Below are positions 4,980 to 5,019 of a stretch of DNA of 5,019 nt, piece by piece. Below the pieces are notes generated by a model. That model had not been told where the DNA came from. It was given only the letters and a program-made list of their open reading frames with translations, and searched no databases. The stretch spans positions 1 to 5,019 of the forward strand of contig DHAP01000031.1 in NCBI GenBank assembly GCA_002397465.1, in the 5' to 3' direction. This DNA is from Caryophanales bacterium UBA4951 (lineage in GTDB: Bacteria > Bacillota_I > Bacilli_A > RFN20 > CAG-826). The position numbers and the translations under genes are program-made. Every line of letters starts with the position of its first letter. Within the stretch, counting starts at the first letter, position 1.

Positions 4980-5019
4980 AAATACGTCTTTTTCTTGAAA
5001 ACTCCTAGGTGCACGTAAG

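Larger units (their letters stand above)
4799..5019. other. Non-coding AT-rich stretch at the window end
   Basis: I see no credible gene here. The stretch is visibly richer in A and T than the coding part. The longest short frame I noticed begins with paired ATGs at 4869/4872 (22 codons) and has no ribosome binding site. Apart from the palindrome at 4929-4938 and the inverted repeat at 4940-4979, listed separately, nothing else stands out. A TTGAAA at 4995-5000 could be a -35 whose -10 would fall at or beyond the window edge, so this may be the upstream region of a gene starting outside the window. Confidence 0.6.

Noticed and set aside
4650..5019. tRNA 3' end as an integration (att) site with a mobile element to the right.
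   Set aside because: I found no repeat of the tRNA 3' end and no integrase in the remaining sequence. The terminator directly behind looks native.

Overview
The window carries six protein genes, all on the + strand, then a tRNA-Trp gene, a structured trailer with an intrinsic terminator, and about 220 bases of AT-richer non-coding DNA. It looks like ordinary chromosome of a Gram-positive (Bacillota-type) bacterium. The sirtuin and YqeY sequences resemble Firmicutes families, ribosome binding sites are of the GGAG/GGAGG type, and the two near-consensus promoters are sigma-70/sigma-A like. TGA is used as a stop by the sirtuin, the first TrkA and TrkH, and the tRNA-Trp anticodon is CCA, so the standard bacterial code applies and not the TGA=Trp code of mycoplasmas. 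An uncultured Bacilli/Erysipelotrichia-like gut lineage would fit, but this is a guess from style. No mobile element, CRISPR array or rRNA is visible.

Layout. Bases 68-1392 hold a two-gene unit: an NAD-dependent sirtuin deacylase overlapped by 4 bases (ATGA) by a His-rich protein resembling the DUF5662 family. Bases 1372-1400 are a strong promoter (TTGCCA-17-TATAAT) lying across the end of the second gene. It would start a potassium-uptake operon with almost no 5' leader. That operon is a short RCK_N-only TrkA (1411-1836), a second TrkA with RCK_N and RCK_C (1833-2510, ATGA overlap), the TrkH channel subunit (2517-4166) and a YqeY-family protein (4169-4585), all within 6 bases of one another. 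A second strong promoter (TTGTCA-18-TATAAT) overlaps the yqeY stop codon and serves tRNA-Trp (4600-4673). The transcript then runs through two hairpins whose loops are complementary, and ends at an intrinsic terminator (4769-4798).

How the genes work together. The two TrkA proteins should form the cytosolic nucleotide-binding ring that gates TrkH. The nucleotide site is intact in the first protein and eroded in the second, while only the second has the RCK_C domain, so they look like complementary halves. The sirtuin consumes NAD+, and RCK_N domains commonly bind NAD(H) or ATP; any functional link between the two units is speculation.

The most interesting points are the nearly leaderless trkA start, the asymmetric TrkA pair, the possible kissing-loop RNA after tRNA-Trp, and a perfect 11-bp inverted repeat at 4940-4979. 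I found no clear evidence of a wholly new system.
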